Shown piece by piece: positions 33,870 to 41,560 of a stretch of DNA of 64,000 nucleotides. The stretch comes from Halorubrum hochsteinianum (GTDB lineage Archaea > Halobacteriota > Halobacteria > Halobacteriales > Haloferacaceae), in assembly GCF_023702125.1 (NCBI RefSeq), contig NZ_CP098415.1, positions 1,798,001-1,862,000 of the forward strand, in the 5' to 3' direction. A program made the translations under genes and the position numbers. The notes beneath the pieces were generated by a model. That model saw only the letters and a program-made list of their open reading frames with translations, made no database searches and was not told where the DNA came from. How positions within the stretch are numbered: the stretch's first letter is position 1; each line of letters starts with the position of its first letter.

Positions 33870-34532
33870 GTGGGTCTCTACGACGCGTACCTCGCGACGC
33901 GCCACCGCCTCCACGACGCCGCGCCGCCGGCGCACGTCGCGCTCGTCGTCACGGAGCGCGACCTCCTCGCCGACGGCGCGTTCGACACGCTCTCGTCGGC
34001 GATCGGCTGGGCGTTCGAATACGGGGCCGAGCGCGTCACGGTCTCCGTCTCCGTCCTTGACCGGGCGGTCGCCCCGACGCTGGTCCGCGAGCTGCGCCGG
34101 CTCGACGCCCCCGCCGAGACCGTGGTCCGCGGCCCGGACGCCGACGAGTCAACCGCGGGGCCCGCCGACCCGCTCGACAGCGGCGACTCGGTCGACGCCG
34201 CCGACGCGGACGCCCCGGTCCGGATACTCGTCGGTCTCGGCGGGAAAGCGGAGTTCGCCGGTGCGGTCCGCGAACTGGCGCACGACGTGGCCGACGGGGA
34301 GATAACGCCGGAAGCCATCGACGAGAGCGACGTCGCCGACCGGCTGCTGTTCCCCGAGGAGCCGGACCTCGTGATCAAGACCGGTGCCGAGCGGCTCTCC
34401 GACTTCGCCATCTGGCAGTCGGTGTACGCCGAGCTCTACTTCACCGACGTGAACTGGCGCGACTTCCGCAGGCGCGAGTACCTGCGCGCGGTCCTGGACT
34501 TCCAGGACAGACAGCGGCGGTTCGGCCGGTAA
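33870..34532 (+). CDS. Undecaprenyl diphosphate synthase-family protein lacking the catalytic motif
   Basis: The C-terminal half is clearly of the cis-prenyltransferase family: EEPDLVIKTGAERLSDFAIW, WQSVYAELYFTDVNW and RAVLDFQDRQRRFG. At the N-terminus, where active enzymes have a DGNGRWA box with the catalytic Asp, this 220-residue protein has HVALVVTERDLLADGAF, so the box is missing. It may be a non-catalytic partner of a second synthase, as NgBR is in eukaryotes, or an altered enzyme. I chose the GTG at 33870. It is divergent from the membrane gene to its left. Confidence 0.8.
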   Translation: MGLYDAYLATRHRLHDAAPPAHVALVVTERDLLADGAFDTLSSAIGWAFEYGAERVTVSVSVLDRAVAPTLVRELRRLDAPAETVVRGPDADESTAGPADPLDSGDSVDAADADAPVRILVGLGGKAEFAGAVRELAHDVADGEITPEAIDESDVADRLLFPEEPDLVIKTGAERLSDFAIWQSVYAELYFTDVNWRDFRRREYLRAVLDFQDRQRRFGR

Positions 34533-34556
34533 CCGCCTTCGGCCGCCGAGGTCCGG

Positions 34557-35723
34557 CTACCAGACGAACGCGAAGAGCAGGGTGAACGTCACCAGCGCGC
34601 CGACCGTGGAGAGGATCGGCACGACGTTTTGCATCAGCACGACGCGCGCGCTCGTCCCCGGGTTGAACAGGTCCGACGCCGAGGGGACGTCGCTCGCGTC
34701 CCCCTCGCCGATCTCCGGCATCTCGTCGGCCGCCAGCGCGCCGACGGAGACCGTCGGCTCCTTCTCGCCGCTGATCCCCTGTCGGACCGTCACCGTGCGG
34801 GTCGCGCGCCCCCAGCCCAGCCCGACGATCGACATCGTCGCGATGATAACGAACGAGGCGGGGATCCCGACCGCGGAGAGGCTGATGACGATCCCCGAGG
34901 AGACGACCGCCACGACGATGGCGGCCGTCAGCGGGAGGTCCGTGATGTCGTTGCCGAGCGTGTCGAGCGTCCGCCGGGCGATGGTGAACGCGCCCACCGC
35001 GACCGCGGCGCTGCCGAGCAGGATCATCGGCGTCATCTCCACGCCGTCGAGCGCGACGAGGGGTGCGATGGCGTTCGCGATGTTCGAGGTGCCCGACGAG
35101 AACGCCATCAGACAGCCGATGGCGATGACGACGAAGCCGCCGAACAGCTCGCGGCGTGTCGTGTTCGGCCCGGGGACGGGCTTCGGGATCAGCCCCGACC
35201 GGTCGAACTCGAACAGCGCCCCCTCGGTGCTGTCTATCGCCACCCAGTCGTCGATGGCCGAGTAGAAGTACCGGCCGACGACGCCCGACACCCAGAACCC
35301 GATGATCGGGGCGACGAGCCACCAGATCGCGATCTCCCCCATCACGGCCCAGTCGAGGGTGTTCGTCGCGACGCCGAGTCCGGCGATGGAGCCGACGGCC
35401 GTCATCGACGTCGAGGCCGGGACGCCGGCGAAGTTGCCGACGAACAGCGCGCCGCCGATGAAAAAGAGGACGATGATGCTCGTCTCCAGCGTGAACACGT
35501 TCGCGCCCGTGACGAGGTCCTCCCCCAGCGTCGTCACCACCCGCTGGCCGAGCGTTCCCGCTCCGACGAAGAAAAACACGGACATCAGCGCCGCCGCGCC
35601 CGACTTCGACAGCACGTCCGCGCCCACGGCCGGGCCGAACGCCGGTCCCGTCGTCGCCCCGCCGATGTTGTACCCGACGAACGCCGCCACCGCGACTCCC
35701 ACGAGAAGAAGAATCTCTACCAT
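34557..35723 (-). CDS. Pit-family inorganic phosphate transporter
   Basis: The 388-residue protein has about ten hydrophobic segments and the inverted signature repeats of the family: VGYNIGGATTGPAFG near the N-terminus and FSSGTSNIANAIAPLVAL in the second half (the GANDxANA-type box). Pit proteins carry phosphate with a cation. The start was placed at the ATG at 35723, before the first helix. No DUF47 regulator is adjacent, although it often accompanies Pit genes. Confidence 0.9.
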   Translation of the reverse strand: MVEILLLVGVAVAAFVGYNIGGATTGPAFGPAVGADVLSKSGAAALMSVFFFVGAGTLGQRVVTTLGEDLVTGANVFTLETSIIVLFFIGGALFVGNFAGVPASTSMTAVGSIAGLGVATNTLDWAVMGEIAIWWLVAPIIGFWVSGVVGRYFYSAIDDWVAIDSTEGALFEFDRSGLIPKPVPGPNTTRRELFGGFVVIAIGCLMAFSSGTSNIANAIAPLVALDGVEMTPMILLGSAAVAVGAFTIARRTLDTLGNDITDLPLTAAIVVAVVSSGIVISLSAVGIPASFVIIATMSIVGLGWGRATRTVTVRQGISGEKEPTVSVGALAADEMPEIGEGDASDVPSASDLFNPGTSARVVLMQNVVPILSTVGALVTFTLLFAFVW

Positions 35724-36252
35724 ATACGCGAACAGAGTACGCACGCGCTGTTAAACGGACGGGGTCCGTCGGCGTCGACCCGCGCGCGCCACACCCGTGT
35801 CACGGTCACGGGCCTGACGGGTGCGAACGCGCGCGGTAGCCGAGTAACGACGAGTTCTGTTCCGGGTTACTTCGAACAAAAGAGTCGGTGGCGCGTGCCT
35901 GCGAGCGGCGCGAAGCGCCGCGAGCCAGCACGCGCGAGGGAGTCGCTGGTCCCGGAGCGAAGCGGAGGGACCAGCGACGAGGCTGGGGAGGCGTGAGGTT
36001 CGGTCGCTGTGCGTTCCCGCGAGCGGAGCGAGCGGGAGCACGGAAGTCGCAGCCCGCGCAGCGAAGCGAGCAGGAACGCCTTCCGGAGGGGCGGGACTCA
36101 AAACGGCAGCCGGCGAGGGCAGCGTTCGACGGCGATCTGCGACCCTCGCTTGTGAACGGTTAGTTGAGGTGTGAGATGTTCCCCGCAGCATCAGCCGCGG
36201 CTGATAGCGTTCAATTCTCTCTCGGTGATTTTGCTCACTCCGTTCGCAGAAT
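35724..36252. other. 529-bp intergenic region with structured repeat copy A
   Basis: No gene is supported. It is dominated by the repeat at 35886-36015 and further stem-loop-forming sequence to about 36115. A perfect CAGCCGCGGCTG palindrome lies near 36193. Confidence 0.5.
35886..36015 (+). repeat. Dispersed structured intergenic repeat, copy A
   Basis: The segment starts CGGTGGCGCGTGCCTGCGAG and ends with GCGAGGCTGGGGAGGCGTGA plus a GTGCG end. It has two internal stem-loops (for example GGCGC-GAA-GCGCC). The same framework occurs in inverse orientation at 50224-50347, with different stem sequences that still pair. Confidence 0.75.
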
Positions 36253-36322
36253 GCACCGGCCGAGATTTGAACTCGGGTTGCAACCATGGCAAGGTTGCGT
36301 GATACCACTACACTACCGGTGC
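36253..36322 (-). tRNA. tRNA-Gly (GCC)
   Basis: Read on the minus strand, the acceptor arm GCACCGG pairs with CCGGTGC. The D arm is GTGTAGTGGTATCAC, the anticodon stem-loop GCAACC-TTGCCAT-GGTTGC carries anticodon GCC, and the T arm contains CGAG-TTCAAAT-CTCG. No intron is present. Confidence 0.95.
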
Positions 36323-36413
36323 GTGCTTCGCATCCGGCAGTTGGCCGGAGACTCACTTAAGTCTATCACATCCGGACGACGGGGCGGCGCGGTCGCCGCC
36401 CCCGTCGTCCCGG

Positions 36414-37121
36414 TCACTCCTCGTTCCGCCGGGCGATCGCCTCCGCGTGGGCATCGTGGAGGTCGGCGAACGCCTCGGCCTCCGCGCGTTCCCGCGTCTC
36501 GTCGTCTCGTCGGTCGCGGAGCCGGCGCTTGATCGCCGCGAGCGCGTCGGACTCCCCCGCCGCGACCTCGTCGGCCACCGACCGGGGGTCGTCGACGACG
36601 CGCGAGACGAGTCCCGTCCGGCGGGCCTCTTCCGCGTCGAGGACGCGCCCCGACAGCGCGAAATCGAGCGCGTCGCCCTCGCGCATGACCCGCGGGAGCC
36701 TGACCGTGCCGCCCCACGCGCCGAACAACCCGAAGTCGACGCCCGGCTCGCCGAACGTCGCCCGCGGCGTCGCCACGCGCACGTCGGCCGCCAGCGCCAG
36801 TTCGACGCCGCCGCCGCGGGCCGCGCCGTCGACCCCGCAGACGACGACCGACGGCGACTCCTCGATCGCGGCGGCGACGCGTTGCCCCCGTCGCGCGAAC
36901 GCCTCCGGGTCGTCGAGGTCGGCGACCGCGTCGAGGTCCGCGCCGGCACAGAAGGCGTCGCCCGCGCCGCGGAGGTACGTCACCGGCGGGGTCGCCTCGC
37001 TTTCCGCCCCTTCGAAGACCTCCCGCAGAGAGCGCAGGTCCTGCGGTCTGAGCGCGTTGCGCGCCGCCGGGCGGTCGAGCGTGACGACGCGCACGCCGCC
37101 GTCGGTTCGGGTTCGGATCAC
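36414..37121 (-). CDS. Enoyl-CoA hydratase/isomerase-family protein
   Basis: The 235-residue crotonase-fold protein has VTLDRPAARNAL, the CoA-binding and oxyanion segment AGDAFCAGADLDAV, and VCGVDGAARGGGVELALAAD, then FGEPGVDFGLFGAWGGTVRL. The second glutamate position of classical hydratases appears to be Ala-Trp-Gly here, so isomerase or another crotonase activity is possible. The GTG at 37121 was chosen over a longer start that would overlap the divergent gene. It acts in fatty-acid or related CoA metabolism. Confidence 0.82.
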   Translation of the reverse strand: MIRTRTDGGVRVVTLDRPAARNALRPQDLRSLREVFEGAESEATPPVTYLRGAGDAFCAGADLDAVADLDDPEAFARRGQRVAAAIEESPSVVVCGVDGAARGGGVELALAADVRVATPRATFGEPGVDFGLFGAWGGTVRLPRVMREGDALDFALSGRVLDAEEARRTGLVSRVVDDPRSVADEVAAGESDALAAIKRRLRDRRDDETRERAEAEAFADLHDAHAEAIARRNEE

Positions 37122-37180
37122 GGGACGTGGTCCCGTTCGTTTCCAAAGGTCTTTGCCCTTCGCTCGTCTACCGAACGACA

Positions 37181-37846
37181 ATGGACGATGCCGCGCGAGC
37201 GCGTGACGCCGCGCGCGAGGCGCTCGCGGACGTCGAACCCGAACAGCTCCGCGAGGCCCTCGACTCCCGGATCGGCGACGCGGCGGTGACCCCCGGCGTG
37301 CTGGCGCTGGTCACCGCGCGCGCGCTGGAGCCGGAGGTCGACCTCGGCGACGTGGCCGACCGCGCCGCGGGCGTGCAGCTCATCTACGAGGGGTTGCGCC
37401 TCACCCGGACGGTCGCCCGCGAGGAGCCGTGGGTGACCGCGCCGACCGCCGCGGCCGACATCGACGCGGACATGGAGATCCTCGCCGCCGACGTGCTCGT
37501 CTCGCGCGGCTTCTCGCTCTTAGCGTGTACCGACGCCGCCCGCCCCGCGGTCGACGTAGTACGCGCGTTCGGCCGCGACCAGACGCTGCGCGACCGCGAG
37601 GACGCCGACGCGGAGACGGCGGCCGCGCTCGACCGCAACCTGGAGGTGGACGCCCTCGAACTCGCGGTCGTCGCCGGGGCCACCGCGGTCGGCGGCGACA
37701 CCCCCGAGGAGCTGCTCGCGTACGCCCGCGACCTCGCCGCCGACTGCGACGGCGAGTTCCCGCCCGCCGGCAGCGCGCTGCCGGAGGCGACCGCCGACCG
37801 CATCGCGGACATCTCCGAGCGCGCCGTCAGCGCGACGGACCGGTGA
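37181..37846 (+). CDS. DUF7114-like haloarchaeal protein
   Basis: The 221-residue, Ala-rich, all-helical acidic protein contains RAAGVQLIYEGLRLTRTV, DMEILAADVLVSRGFSLLA and EVDALELAVVAGATAVGGD. The pattern of helices with buried Asp and His-poor cores resembles polyprenyl-synthase-like helical folds but lacks DDxxD motifs. It is conserved in haloarchaea with unknown function. It is divergent from the enoyl-CoA hydratase gene. Confidence 0.7.
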   Translation: MDDAARARDAAREALADVEPEQLREALDSRIGDAAVTPGVLALVTARALEPEVDLGDVADRAAGVQLIYEGLRLTRTVAREEPWVTAPTAAADIDADMEILAADVLVSRGFSLLACTDAARPAVDVVRAFGRDQTLRDREDADAETAAALDRNLEVDALELAVVAGATAVGGDTPEELLAYARDLAADCDGEFPPAGSALPEATADRIADISERAVSATDR

Positions 37847-37936
37847 GTCGACGCGGGCGACGGGGGGGGTCGATCCCCCGACGCCGCGCCCGCAAATCGA
37901 AACCCCTAAAGTCGAATCCGGTCAACGACCAATCGC

Positions 37937-38008
37937 GCCTGGGTAGCTTAGCGGTAAAGCGCGTCCTTGGTAAGGACGAGACCCCGAGTTCAAATCTCGG
38001 CCTAGGCT
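37937..38008 (+). tRNA. tRNA-Thr (GGT)
   Basis: Acceptor GCCTGGG pairs with CCTAGGC (one G-U). The D arm is GCTTAGCGGTAAAGC, the anticodon arm CGTCCTTGGTAAGGACG has anticodon GGT, and the T arm is CCGAG-TTCAAAT-CTCGG. It marks the left edge of a lower-G+C patch with toxin-antitoxin genes. Confidence 0.95.
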
Positions 38009-38365
38009 CTTTCCTCCGTACACTCCTTGTGCGCACACTTTTCTGTCCACGCTCGTTTGAACGAAACCTGCTCAAGATTCGCTTCTCTCGCTAAACAGGA
38101 CATCCCTCGCCGTATGGCGATTCGATTAAATGTCAGGACACACAAACAAACCCGCAGACTACGGCGGGATAGACCCGAAATCAACCGGGAGCGCGTCCCC
38201 TCAGGAACACTCCGGATTTCGCTAATTCGCGCTTATAGAGGAACGAGTGAAGCATAGTCAGGAATATGATAGAACAACCGCCTCGATGCGGCTATCCACG
38301 ATGATTATGTGGCGAGTGGGGTTCCGGCGGAACGACTATTGGTAAGACCAGCGTATTACATCTAT
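38009..38365. other. Intergenic region between tRNA-Thr and the RHH/RelE locus
   Basis: No gene is supported. A T-rich stretch follows the tRNA. The last part (about 38327-38365) is the leader of the toxin-antitoxin locus and recurs in the relic at 39950-40077. I looked for a repeat of the tRNA 3' end further right and found none. Confidence 0.5.
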
Positions 38366-38647
38366 ATGTCCGAAGCGGCCACAAACGACGACGGCGGAGA
38401 CGACATCGCCACGGTGAATTTCAAAGTCACCGAGTCGTTCCTCGAACAGATAGACGATACGTGGCAGGGACGCGGGTTCAACAGTCGAAGCGAGTTCATC
38501 CGGTACACGCTTCGAGACGCCATCGAGTTCCCGACGTTCGACCGGGACGAACTCGTCGCTCTGCTCGAAGCCGAGGAGGACATCCGCGAGGGGCGAACAA
38601 CGAGCGCCGAGGAAGCCCGCGAGCGGTTCGGCACGAGCGATGAGTGA
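38366..38647 (+). CDS. Ribbon-helix-helix antitoxin
   Basis: The 93-residue protein has an RHH DNA-binding fold: ATVNFKVTESFLEQID forms the strand and first helix, and FNSRSEFIRYTLRDAIE is the second helix. The acidic, extended C-terminus (RDELVALLEAEEDIREGRTT) probably wraps the toxin. It overlaps the RelE-like gene by 8 nt, the usual order of antitoxin before toxin. Autoregulation through the promoter is expected. Confidence 0.88.
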   Translation: MSEAATNDDGGDDIATVNFKVTESFLEQIDDTWQGRGFNSRSEFIRYTLRDAIEFPTFDRDELVALLEAEEDIREGRTTSAEEARERFGTSDE

Positions 38648-38924
38648 CGACGGGTGGACGTGGGAACTCTCCTCGACAGCCGAGGACGACCTCGACGGTC
38701 TATCTCCCGCCGAGCAAGACCGGATACTCGACAAGCTCGATGAAAACGTCTCCTCGCCGTGGCGCGACCCGCCGGACTATGGGGAGCCACTCCAGAACAG
38801 TCCACACAAGAAGATACGCATCGGAGAGTTCCGTCTCTCCGTGACATTCCGTCAGGACGATGAGCGACTCGTCGTCGCACGTATCAAGCGTCGTGGCGGC
38901 GCGTACACCGCTGACGACGACTAA
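38640..38924 (+). CDS. RelE/ParE-type toxin
   Basis: The 94-residue product has the RelE fold order: WTWELSSTAEDDLDGLSPAEQDRIL, then a Pro-rich turn (DPPDYGEPLQNSPH), KKIRIGEFRLSVTFRQDDERL and VVARIKRRGGAYT. The basic residues of the last strands match the RNase-active or gyrase-binding surface of the family; which activity applies cannot be told. It is paired with the RHH antitoxin. A deletion-derived relic of the same locus lies at 39950-40077. Confidence 0.88.
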   Translation: MSDDGWTWELSSTAEDDLDGLSPAEQDRILDKLDENVSSPWRDPPDYGEPLQNSPHKKIRIGEFRLSVTFRQDDERLVVARIKRRGGAYTADDD

Positions 38925-39095
38925 GCGACGAAACGCCCTCGATGCGGCGAGATACAGGTAGAGGATGTCGATGAAGTCGCACGCGTCGCCCACGTATTCG
39001 CGCATCTGGAGACGAAGCCGGAGAAAATCCTCGCGTACGTCAGTTACTGACGATACGACTCCGCCGCTCGCGTACGTTCGAGAGACGCGTCGGAG

Positions 39096-39563
39096 TCAGT
39101 CTCGAAGGAACTCGTTCAGCTCGGCGAACTCGTCGGGGGACAGAATGACCTCGGTCTCGAACGCGTCGAACCGTTCGAAGTCGTCGTCGATCGTCAGCAC
39201 CGTCGTCGCTCCCTCGTCGATCGCGACCTGCGCGTAGTACCCGTCCCATCCGCCGACGTTCGCCTCGCTCGCGCGTGACAACCCGCCTCGGACCGCGTCT
39301 CGGGGCATCCGGTCGTACCAGTGGATCCGGCTCGCGTCCGTGAAGTTCCGGAGCAGACGCGACGCGTCTCCGTTCGAATACCCGTAGTATGTCGTGAGGA
39401 CGGTGTGGGCTCCGAACAGGGCCGGATACGGAACGACGGCGTCGATCTCTCCGGCGACGGCCTCCCGAACGTACGAGAGTGCGGTGTCGCGAACCGGTGC
39501 CGACGAGTGTGCGAGGGCGATCACTCCGACGTCGAACAGATACGGGCCACCGACGTCACTCAT
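39096..39563 (-). CDS. VapC-like PIN-domain toxin
   Basis: The 155-residue protein carries PYLFDVGVIALAHSSAP (first conserved Asp), VVPYPALFGAHTVLTTYYG and TTVLTIDDDFERFD (the C-terminal acidic cluster). This is the PIN RNase layout. The canonical Thr/Ser after the first Asp is replaced by Val. Its start overlaps the AbrB-type antitoxin gene by 8 nt. The target RNA is unknown. Confidence 0.85.
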   Translation of the reverse strand: MSDVGGPYLFDVGVIALAHSSAPVRDTALSYVREAVAGEIDAVVPYPALFGAHTVLTTYYGYSNGDASRLLRNFTDASRIHWYDRMPRDAVRGGLSRASEANVGGWDGYYAQVAIDEGATTVLTIDDDFERFDAFETEVILSPDEFAELNEFLRD

Positions 39564-39840
39564 CGCGGTGCTTCTCCGCCCCTCGCCGAACCACCTCTCT
39601 GTGCTTTCGGGCGATCGGATCGGCCCCTTCGGGAAGCGGCGTCGTCTCCTCCCCGTTCGAAGCCGCCTCCGCGACGAGCCGTTCCATCCGTTCCAGAATC
39701 GCGTCGGGATCGTCTTCGGGCTTCACGACCGCCTTTCCGTCCTCTTCGCGGACCTCCACCTCCGTACCCGGAGTGATGTCGAGACGCTCCCGAACCTCCT
39801 GTGGGAGAACGATTCGGCCCTTCGAGTCCACTTTGGTCAT
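39556..39840 (-). CDS. AbrB/MazE-type (VapB-like) antitoxin
   Basis: The 94-residue protein opens with a swapped-hairpin domain, MTKVDSKGRIVLPQEVRERL followed by DITPGTEVEVREEDGKAVV, typical of AbrB-type antitoxins. The acidic C-terminus (AILERMERLVAEAAS) would neutralise the PIN toxin. I chose the ATG at 39840, directly after the DNA palindrome at 39842-39860, which is a probable operator. Confidence 0.88.
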   Translation of the reverse strand: MTKVDSKGRIVLPQEVRERLDITPGTEVEVREEDGKAVVKPEDDPDAILERMERLVAEAASNGEETTPLPEGADPIARKHREVVRRGAEKHRDE

Positions 39841-39841
39841 G

Positions 39842-39860
39842 TTCCCACTTAGTGTGGGAA
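39842..39860. promoter_or_regulatory. Palindromic operator of the vapBC-like operon
   Basis: TTCCCACTTAGTGTGGGAA has perfect 7-bp arms and a 5-bp centre. It begins one base upstream of the antitoxin ATG, with a TATA-like ACTATATTTT on the far side. Confidence 0.6.
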
Positions 39861-39949
39861 AAATATAGTCGTTCGGGTAAGTCCTGTTCCTAGCCTCGTT
39901 TCCGAATAACGGAACCGTGCCACCGACTGCTGGTACGCGGCGCACGGGG

Positions 39950-40077
39950 CTCCGCCGAAACGACTGTCGGTGAGACCGGTGTATCTCGTCGGCACGAAGA
40001 GAGAGTGACGACGGGTGAGTCGTCGTCGCGCGTATCGAGCGCCGTGACGGCGCGTACGCCGCCGAAAACGAGTAAAT
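39950..40077 (+). pseudogene. Collapsed relic of a second RHH/RelE locus
   Basis: Three segments match the intact locus in order. A leader piece (AACGACTGTCGGTGAGACC) is like 38333-38349. A piece around the antitoxin end and toxin start (GAGTGACGACGGGTG) is like 38642-38656. The toxin tail, ending at 40076, translates as VVARIERRDGAYAAENE and corresponds to VVARIKRRGGAYTADDD. Two internal deletions therefore removed the antitoxin body and most of the toxin. The matches are diverged, so the duplicate is not recent. Confidence 0.75.
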
Positions 40078-40162
40078 CGGTGAAAAATACGCCGATAGGC
40101 ATTTCTCAGTGCCTGACTGACTGTCCCGATACCGCTCCCCGCGTCGACGAGGTGAGAGCGAG

Positions 40163-40366
40163 ATGAGCCTCCTAACCGCTTACAACGCCGTGTTGCTTCG
40201 GGTCGGGCTGTATCTACTCGTCTTTTGGCCCACTATCGGCTACTACGTGTACTCCGATTCGGAGAAGCGGGGGTTCTCCAGTCCGCGACTCCGGGGTGTC
40301 GTCTTGGGATTCTTGGGTATCCCCGGATTGCTCGTTCATCTGTCCCTCGTCCGACGGCGGGATTGA
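40163..40366 (+). CDS. Small two-helix membrane protein (67 aa)
   Basis: The product starts MSLLTAYNAVLLRVGLYLLV and has two hydrophobic segments separated by YSDSEKRGFSSPRLR, ending in a positively charged tail, VRRRD. It resembles other small haloarchaeal phospholipase-D-nuclease-like membrane anchors but lacks catalytic residues. The function is unknown. Confidence 0.55.
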   Translation: MSLLTAYNAVLLRVGLYLLVFWPTIGYYVYSDSEKRGFSSPRLRGVVLGFLGIPGLLVHLSLVRRRD

Positions 40367-40480
40367 GCACTTTCATCGTTTTCGCTCGACTCGACGGTGA
40401 GGGGAACGCTCCCGCGAAAGCCCACACGGCTCTCCTCCGACGCCGGATATACCCCACCGAGTCGCCAACCCGGATCCGAG

Positions 40481-41485
40481 ATGAGTTCCGAGATGGACGC
40501 GTACGTGATCGACGAGTTCGGCGGCCCGGACGCATTCGAGCGGCGAACGGTCGAGATTCCCGACCCCGACCCGGACGAAGTCCGCGTCGAGGTCGTCGCC
40601 TCCAGCGTTAACCCGGTCGACTACAAGATCCGCCGGGGCCACATCCCCGACTTCGCGCCGGCGTTCCCGGCGACGCTCGGGTGTGACGTGGCCGGCGTCG
40701 TCGACGCCGTCGGCGAGGACGTCGACGCCTTCGAACCGGGCGACGAGGTGTACGGGATGCCCGGCGGCGCGGGGCGGCAGGGCGCGCTCGCCGACTACGT
40801 GGTCGGCCACGCGGGGACGTTCGCGCACGCCCCCGAGTCGATCCCGCTCGAAGACAGCGCCGCGCTGCCCGTGGTCGCCCTGACCGCGTGGGAGATGCTC
40901 GCCGACAAGGCTAGTGTCGACATCGGCGACGACGTGCTGGTGTACGGCGCGACGGGCGGCGTCGGCCACGTCGGCGTCCAGCTCGCCGACTGGTTCGGCG
41001 CGACCGTCACCGCGACCGGGTCGACCGCCGAGAAGCGGTCGCTGGCGGCCGACCTCGGAGCCGACGCGACCGTCGACTACACGGAGACGAGCGTCGAGTC
41101 GTACGTCGACGAGCACGCCGGCGGCGTCGGCTTCGATGTCGTGTTCGACCCGGTCGGCGACGACCACCTGAACGCGTCGTTCGAGGCGGTCCGTCCCTTC
41201 GGCTCCGTGGTCACGACCGAGTCGAGCGACGCCGACGGCGTCGACCTGTCGCCGATGCACGCCACGTCGCTCTCGCTCGGCGTCGTCCTCGTCATCCTCC
41301 CGGTGCTGCTCGGCGACGGGCAGGAGCGCGTCGGGAACGAACTGGAGACGATCGCCTCGCTCGTCGACAAGGGCGCGGTCGCGCCGCATATCGACGAGCG
41401 GTACGCCTTCGCGGACGTCGCGGACGCGCACCGCCGCGCCGAGGCCGGCGACTTCGTCGGGAAGCTCCTGCTCGTCAACGAATAG
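40481..41485 (+). CDS. NADPH:quinone reductase-like MDR protein
   Basis: The 334-residue medium-chain dehydrogenase has a GroES-like N-terminus (VVASSVNPVDYKIRRG, FPATLGCDVAGVV), the nucleotide-binding motif VLVYGATGGVGHVGVQLADW, and FDPVGDDHLNASFEAVRPFG. The zinc-ligand cysteines are absent, so it belongs to the zinc-independent quinone reductase group. It probably reduces quinones or enones with NADPH. It stands alone at the right edge of the toxin-antitoxin patch. Confidence 0.88.
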   Translation: MSSEMDAYVIDEFGGPDAFERRTVEIPDPDPDEVRVEVVASSVNPVDYKIRRGHIPDFAPAFPATLGCDVAGVVDAVGEDVDAFEPGDEVYGMPGGAGRQGALADYVVGHAGTFAHAPESIPLEDSAALPVVALTAWEMLADKASVDIGDDVLVYGATGGVGHVGVQLADWFGATVTATGSTAEKRSLAADLGADATVDYTETSVESYVDEHAGGVGFDVVFDPVGDDHLNASFEAVRPFGSVVTTESSDADGVDLSPMHATSLSLGVVLVILPVLLGDGQERVGNELETIASLVDKGAVAPHIDERYAFADVADAHRRAEAGDFVGKLLLVNE

Positions 41486-41560
41486 ATCGCCAGAGCCCTG
41501 AGCGGCCGGCCCGCCGCCGTACGTGCTTTTTTATCTCCCACTCTCCGAGCGACACACCAC

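Noticed and set aside
36000-36115. Repeated GAGCGGAGCGAGC-type sequence as a CRISPR array
   Set aside because: The units are irregular stem-loops without uniform spacers; no cas genes are present.
37990-40480. tRNA-Thr 3' end as an att site with a second copy downstream
   Set aside because: I searched the patch by eye for the T-arm and acceptor sequence and found no duplicate.
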